DNA of 64,000 nucleotides from Takakia lepidozioides (Eukaryota; Streptophyta; Takakiopsida; Takakiales; Takakiaceae): positions 22,320,001 to 22,384,000 of the forward strand of contig CM060733.1 in assembly GCA_030704615.1 (NCBI GenBank), given 5' to 3'. This document shows positions 59,191 through 64,000 of this stretch, in pieces. The notes under the pieces were generated by a model. The model was not told the DNA's origin and did no database searches. It saw only the letters and a program-made list of their open reading frames with translations. The first letter of the stretch is position 1; every line of letters begins with the position of its first letter. The translations under genes were made by a program, and so were the position numbers.

Positions 59191-59400
59191 ATACCCTTAG
59201 GGTATAAGCAAATTATTTTTGTCAAATCATTTACCCTTTGGGTATGGATAAATTGAAATCTCAAAAAATTATTTACCCTCCGGGTATGGGTAAATTAACT
59301 TTTCAGATTTCTATATAACCCCTGGGTATGGATATATATGCCAAAATATACCCTGAGGGTATGAATAGTTTCCGGGTATGGATAGTTATTTCCATTAATA
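59191..59400. repeat. Subterminal palindromic repeats of the hAT-like element (left)
   Basis: ATACCCTTAGGGTAT (59191), TTACCCTTTGGGTAT (59231), TTACCCTCCGGGTAT (about 59273), TAACCCCTGGGTAT (about 59315), ATACCCTGAGGGTAT (about 59348) and a half copy at about 59370. A similar but less regular set lies at 61415-61625 by the right end. Such repeats are typical transposase-binding sites in hAT elements (established for the superfamily; binding here is inferred). Confidence 0.85.
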
Positions 59401-59640
59401 TATAATTTAATGGTTTTAAGGAATATATGATGTTCTTTTTTTTTCTTTTTTTTTCCAGAAAGGAAACCTGGGACTCACAAGATGTTCTTCAATATGTACA
59501 AAACCGAAAAAAACAAAAAAAAAAACAAAAAAAAAACCAAATCTATGGTAAAAGAAAAAATTGATAAGATATTGCATAATATTTTGGTGTTAATTTCCAA
59601 TGCAAGATGGAGGAGGTTTGAGATTTAAAAAAAAGCACAT

Positions 59641-59760
59641 GGGGTGGTAGCTGAGTTGGTAAGTGCACAATGTGTGTCACTCAGGTGGTTCGGGGTTCAA
59701 ACCTGCTGCTCTGCCCGCGCGTGGGATTGTTCGTGTGACGGTATGTTTAGGCGTTGATCG
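59641..59760 (+). repeat. tRNA-derived SINE head inside the hAT-like element
   Basis: A box TAGCTGAGTTGGTAAGTGC (59648-59666) and B box GGGTTCAAACC (59693-59703), 45 bp apart. The 3' limit is unclear. The reversed 3' SINE word CCAGAAAGGAAACCTGGGAC at 59455 may belong to another, opposite-strand copy. Confidence 0.6.
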
Positions 59761-60919
59761 TCCTGTATCCATAAATGAAAGCGGGTTAATCTTTCCCCCT
59801 CCTCTCGCGCACCTCACTTCGGTAAGCTCCCCTTCAAATCATAGTTACTCGCTTTGATGCGCGCGCCCAACTCCCAACCTGGCCGCCAGGCCAACTCGGA
59901 GCTTCGGCTACTCACCGGGACATAACGGTCCCCCTTTCCTCCTCCAAGAAACCCTCCACCAATTTGGACCTAGTGGAAATTCCCTTTGGTAGATGGCAGT
60001 CCGGAATAGCTCCCCACTCCTTGGTCGCTTTCCGGCTCGCTCGCTTACTCACTAGTTTTTGGACACCAACGGGCTTGCACCGTTCTCGGGGTTACTACTC
60101 CCTATATATACTTCTGTGACTGTCCGCGGGGGTTTCACAAACAACCATGCCATTTTATGGCGAACCACCACAAAGACCCTCGATTCCCAGTGATGAGTCG
60201 CGGTGAGTCTTGGCCCACCCACCACGGCCCCATTGGACCGTGATGAGTCCCAAGACTCCCCACGACTCCCACCACAAGGTCTCCGCCCCATGGTGAGTCC
60301 TATGTCACTCCCACTAAGTCCCACTAAGCTACCACCACCCCCTTCTGGAGCCACCCCATCGCAACCCGGTGTGCGGGGCTTCACCTAGTGAGCGCCTCTG
60401 CCTCCTTGAGTGCCTCGGGCACTCAAGGGTGCTTCAGCCCCCGCATCTATTGTTGCCACTGCCCCACCACAAGGGCAGCCCCTCTCGTGTCCCGACCCCT
60501 TGCCCTCAAGGCAAAGGGCCGCGACACCTCCTCAAGGGCCTGAATTGTGGGCTGTCGCTCCCAGATTTCCTTAAATAAATAAAAACCCCTCAAGGACCTA
60601 AATTGTGGGCTATCAGGTTTCCTTTTATAGCCTCTCATTGTTTAATAATAGGGTCATGAATGCACGGGCGGGCCCCGCCAGTACGACCCTTGGGGTGACC
60701 TCATAAGCCCACCGCCCATTCACCGAGTCGAGATTCTGAAATTTTTCTAAGTCCTTGTTAATCTACCGTGGTGGACCCCTCCAACAGACCGACTCCAACC
60801 TTCTAGCAGACCCTCCAGACCGACAAGCGGACTGGCACCTCTCCAGCAAACTGACCCCCTCCAGCAGACCGGCAGACCCTTCGATAAAATATATATTTAA
60901 TAACACACGTTATTGCAAC

Positions 60920-61000
60920 GATACAATGTAACGAGATTTGAACACCGCACCTCGTGTTTATCATTCATTGATCTTAACCACCACACTACCCGCCGCTTTC
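60920..61000 (-). repeat. Second tRNA-derived SINE head inside the hAT-like element
   Basis: Minus strand: an A-box-like GTGTGGTGGTTAAGATC (about 60973-60990) and B box TGTTCAAATCTC (60932-60944), followed by a T/A-rich tail. It cannot form a canonical tRNA. Confidence 0.45.
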
Positions 61001-61655
61001 TACAACTCCTTGCAATAACTAATGCTTTATGTGCATATTGTGGGCCCCAGCAGACTAGCTCATGTGTTTTGTGGGCCATAGCAGACCAGCTTGCCGGGCA
61101 GACCCAACAAGCAAATTGGTAGGGTCGGGTAAGGGCGCTCCCACCCTCCGGGACCCCCTCTGCCACACACGGGCCCCGCCGCAGCCACATGTGCGGGCAT
61201 TCATGACCCTATTATTGTTAAATGAGAAGCCCTTATATATATATATATACGAGGTATTGTTTGGGTTATATGACATTTAAGGAATGATATATATGTAACA
61301 TTTGTTTTAGCTGTGATTGGAGCTTTCTTATAGCTCAAGGCTCCCTAACAACACAACAAAAAGAGAAAAGACCTAGCACATAAAGGCTATGAAGGCACAT
61401 GAAGGCCCTTATATACCCTGATTAGATATACCCTTCATTTTAACATATACCCTTCAGGAAAGTAGGGTATACTGAGCGTCTTGATGCAGGGTAAATATAA
61501 GGATAAGGGTATATCATAAAAATATACCTTGATATAAGGGTATACATCCGGGTACCTAAACTTGCCACACCAGGGTATATATATATCAATATACCCTGAT
61601 ATACCCGGCGGGTATATAAGGGTAATTCATATACCTGCCCAACACTGATATATAC

Positions 61656-62269
61656 ACCCCCGGCCCTGCTGGCTGTCGTGAACCCTTTGGCTGCTGCAGG
61701 CCTGCACCCCCTCCTCATCCACATCCATGACAACAAATATAACCATAGACATAAAAATGTGGCAAACCCTACAATTCTGATGTATGCCAAATACATGGGG
61801 AATTGTGCCAATGTATGTGTTGTCACCTCTTGAGAGCACTATGATAGTGCTTACATTTGTCCCATCATGCACATAGCATACTCTTCAATGAGCAAGTGAA
61901 ACATTTCATGCCAAACATGAACCAGATCTTTGCTCAAATACAATCAAATGTGTGTGACAATTTTTTTTTTAAAAAGCATAGAAGGAAAAGAATAGGAATA
62001 ATGTAAGGGTGACACAATCATAGTGACATGAATTAGCTCCCATTTGGTCACAAGTCACGCACCTCGTCTTTTCCATTGCCCTCACATTACTAGTAGGCTA
62101 TCCATGTTGTTTGGAAACCAATTGCATTCTAAAATATTTGATAATGAATCCGGGATAAGAGGGGATATGGAGGATTTGACAAGGGGTCCGGGAACCGACG
62201 CTGTTTGACTAGAAACAGATGATCTGAAGCAAAAGAAATATCATACACTCAGTGACTATGGTAGGACTG
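61656..62269. other. Unassigned sequence
   Basis: No ORF with support; a T/A homopolymer junction near 61960. It may include the beginning of the next LTR, whose left limit I cannot place. Confidence 0.4.
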
Positions 62270-63723
62270 CATCTGCCCTCTAATCAATATCCCCAGGGAC
62301 ATATGCATCCTCTCACATCCTCTCTACAATCTCCCTGGTTTGAAGTCAAGCCACCTCCATTCCATTTCTCAAAATCTTATCTCCTACATCAGTCTTGCTT
62401 GAGAGCTCCTAAGTCCAAGCAACAACAACTATTCCTAAGTGAAAAAGAAGCCACTATTCCTAAGTCTGAGAGAAGAGCCATGCATCTACGAACTTAACTA
62501 TCTTATACTCCAGGTGAAGCGGTGGGATTGCCTGCCCAAAATGGCACCTCACCATCTCTGTCAGCAGCTACCCTAACTCCTCTTGTCGTCTGAATGCCAC
62601 GTTGTAAAAACAAAGATCTATGCATGTCAGATCATGTCATCGCTCTGCCACTCTACCTTTCAGATATTCATTGATTCAAGCGTTCAGTGAGTCATGATGG
62701 TTCTGCTTCAGTCCATGGCAGTAACCCTGTCGCTTGCCAACTAACTACCCTATCCCACCATCTCTGCTAATCTACCCTAAGATCTGATATGATCTTATAA
62801 CAAGAAGACAATCATCATCTGAAAGCTTCTTGCTCTGTACATTTCACTCTTTGCCTCCTTATTTACAGATAACCTGAGTCACCATCCACAAGCCCTCATT
62901 CGCTCTGGCAGATGCTCGTTATGTCGAGCTGCTCCTCATCCTAACTCTCCATTGACTGTGCCAGCAACCCCACCTCCCTGTTCTCTGGCAGCTGGCCGTT
63001 TTCCTTGCAAGCTCACCCTCCCATGATCATGTTCATCAAGGCAATGGCGATCATTACCAAGAAGATGGCGGCACCGCTTCCCCTGTTGCACAGATTACCA
63101 AGTTGTGCCCTTATCCTCTACATTAAAACTTCCCCCAGCGTAGATGCAATCGCCCTTGACACAATGCCCTGCCAATTCCACTGTTCGCAGCATCTGCTCA
63201 GAGCCCCCGTCATCTTCCCCTTCGTCTTCCTCGTCCCGCGTTTCTAGGGTAACCGCCAGTGATGAAAGTCATCCATTTTCACGAACGGAAAACGTGCTAG
63301 GTTTCATTAACAGAGTTAATCACAAATTCATTGCATCCTTGGCACTGGATCCTTCGTCCTCGTTCCTGGGAGTCATCCAGTAAGCATGGATGTAATCCAT
63401 TCATCCTCCGGATGAAAATACGCATGGTCACGACTTAGCCACTTTCATCCTGGCAAAGTATCAGCATAATGTGCCCATGAAATAACATGTAGGCAGGGAT
63501 GAATTCCGCCCATAGCATGTATGAAATAAATTGAGCATTTTCATCCTGGCCAAGAGTTCCCCATCGTTCCCATGATGTAACCTAGAAACATGTATGGAAT
63601 AAATTGCAGGGACAACTCAACCTATTTTCACATTGGTACCAGGGCCCTTCTTTTGTAGAAATGCAGAATCTCAGTGAGTAAAAACAAAAATTTCAATGTC
63701 ACCCCCCCTGCATTCACACTACA
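62270..63723 (-). repeat. 3' LTR of a Ty1/copia element
   Basis: In minus orientation it starts TGTAGTGTGAATGCAGGGG at 63723, just after a copia-type polypurine tract (TTAAGGGGGAG, about 63733-63744). It aligns, diverged, with the LTR of gypsy element A: shared words include CATTCACACTACA, TATCTTATACTC/TGTCTTATACTC, and GCACCTCACCATC. The left limit is uncertain. Confidence 0.7.
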
Positions 63724-63757
63724 TCATTTCAATACTCCCCCTTAATCTATCCATAAT

Positions 63758-64000
63758 CTAGACTTTGTCAATCTGATAGTAAGTGTTCTGAAAGCTAAGC
63801 ACTCCAAATGCCTCACTGCAATACTCATGCTTGGGCTTCGGAAGAGCCTTAGTTAAAGCATTAGCTAGCATCTCATTAGTGCTACAATAAACTAGTTCTA
63901 TCTGACTAGTTTCTACTTTTTCTCTTATAAAGTGATATCTGAGTTCTATATGCTTTGACCGATCATAAAACCTAGGATTCTTTGTCAAAGCTATACACGA
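63758..64000 (-). pseudogene. Ty1/copia RNase H C-terminus (runs off the window)
   Basis: Encodes SKHIELRYHFIREKVETSQI, ELVYCSTNEMLANALTKALP and KPKHEYCSEAFGV. This is the typical end of the copia pol polyprotein, followed by stop and polypurine tract. Open to the window edge, so it may be intact beyond; the first Met at 63988 is not a real start. Confidence 0.9.

Larger units (their letters stand above)
59162..61647. mobile_element. Non-autonomous hAT-like DNA transposon with perfect 8-bp target duplication
   Basis: Left end CAGTGTTGTGCGGGTGTAT (59162-59180); right end, reverse-complemented, CAGTGTTGGGCAGGTATAT (61647-61629); 16 of 19 match. Directly outside both ends is ATATATAC (59154-59161 and 61648-61655), an 8-bp target duplication as made by hAT transposases. 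Length 2486 bp. No transposase ORF. Both subterminal regions carry repeated ATACCCnnnGGGTAT palindromes. The interior is GC-rich and includes two tRNA-like SINE heads, a (TA)n tract near 61238 and several CACC/GTGAGTCC repeats. Confidence 0.85.

Noticed and set aside
59191-59400. Interstitial telomere repeat (CCCTTAGGG words)
   Set aside because: The words are spaced palindromes, not tandem CCCTAAA, and sit at transposon ends.
60180-60260. Hammerhead ribozyme from the GTGATGAGTC words
   Set aside because: No CUGAUGAG...GAAAC core with matching helices. The words are part of a local GTGAGTCC repeat.

Overview
The window is nuclear DNA from a repeat-rich streptophyte, most likely a non-seed land plant or a close algal relative. 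Evidence: two intron-containing genes of plant families (a xyloglucan endotransglucosylase/hydrolase and an AATL1/LHT8-type amino-acid permease), plant-type Ty3/gypsy and Ty1/copia LTR retrotransposons, Mutator-like and hAT-like DNA transposon sequence, and tRNA-derived SINEs. The species cannot be fixed from the sequence alone. There are no CRISPR arrays, rRNA genes or intact tRNA genes.

Layout. 1-27.7 kb is a nest of decayed LTR elements. Gypsy element A (1-9845, minus, ~2.2-kb LTRs, initiator-Met-type PBS) sits in the 3' coding region of element C (9846-12453, plus). C sits in the 3' coding region of Tat-like element B (12454-23715, minus, PBS and 881-bp LTR visible). B sits in fragment D (23716-25180). 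D abuts, head to head, the 3' half of another copy (25181-27729, plus). These Tat-like elements carry a long extra coding region after integrase. 27.7-31.05 kb holds pieces of a Mutator-like transposase (SWIM finger, catalytic fragment) strewn with a palindromic motif, AAGTCGGCACAGACTT. 31.05-34.03 kb is a nearly intact chromovirus pol with a chromodomain broken by one nonsense change.

34.4-43.4 kb is the most unusual part. It has a spliced gene resembling a circularly ordered (beta-class) amino-methyltransferase with degenerate catalytic motifs (minus); a Cys/His-rich zinc-finger gene of transposase N-terminus type (plus); a seven-exon gene with a ParB-like GNHR motif (plus); and a truncated paralogue of the zinc-finger gene (plus). 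Between them and inside their introns, but not in their exons, are about 25-30 copies of an 18-bp palindrome, AATTTCGGCGCCGAAATT, ten of them in a ~64-bp tandem array. I read this as a decayed mobile element whose genes and palindromes may have worked together (inference).

43.4-46.8 kb is another truncated Tat-like element. 46.8-52.3 kb has one unrecognised ORF, a SINE and otherwise featureless DNA. 52.36-54.08 kb is the XTH gene (4 exons, first intron GC-AG) and 55.27-58.44 kb the convergent amino-acid transporter gene (5 exons); these are the two clear host genes. 59.16-61.65 kb is a non-autonomous hAT-like transposon with TIRs, a perfect 8-bp target duplication and its own palindromic subterminal motif. 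The window ends in a copia LTR and RNase H fragment.
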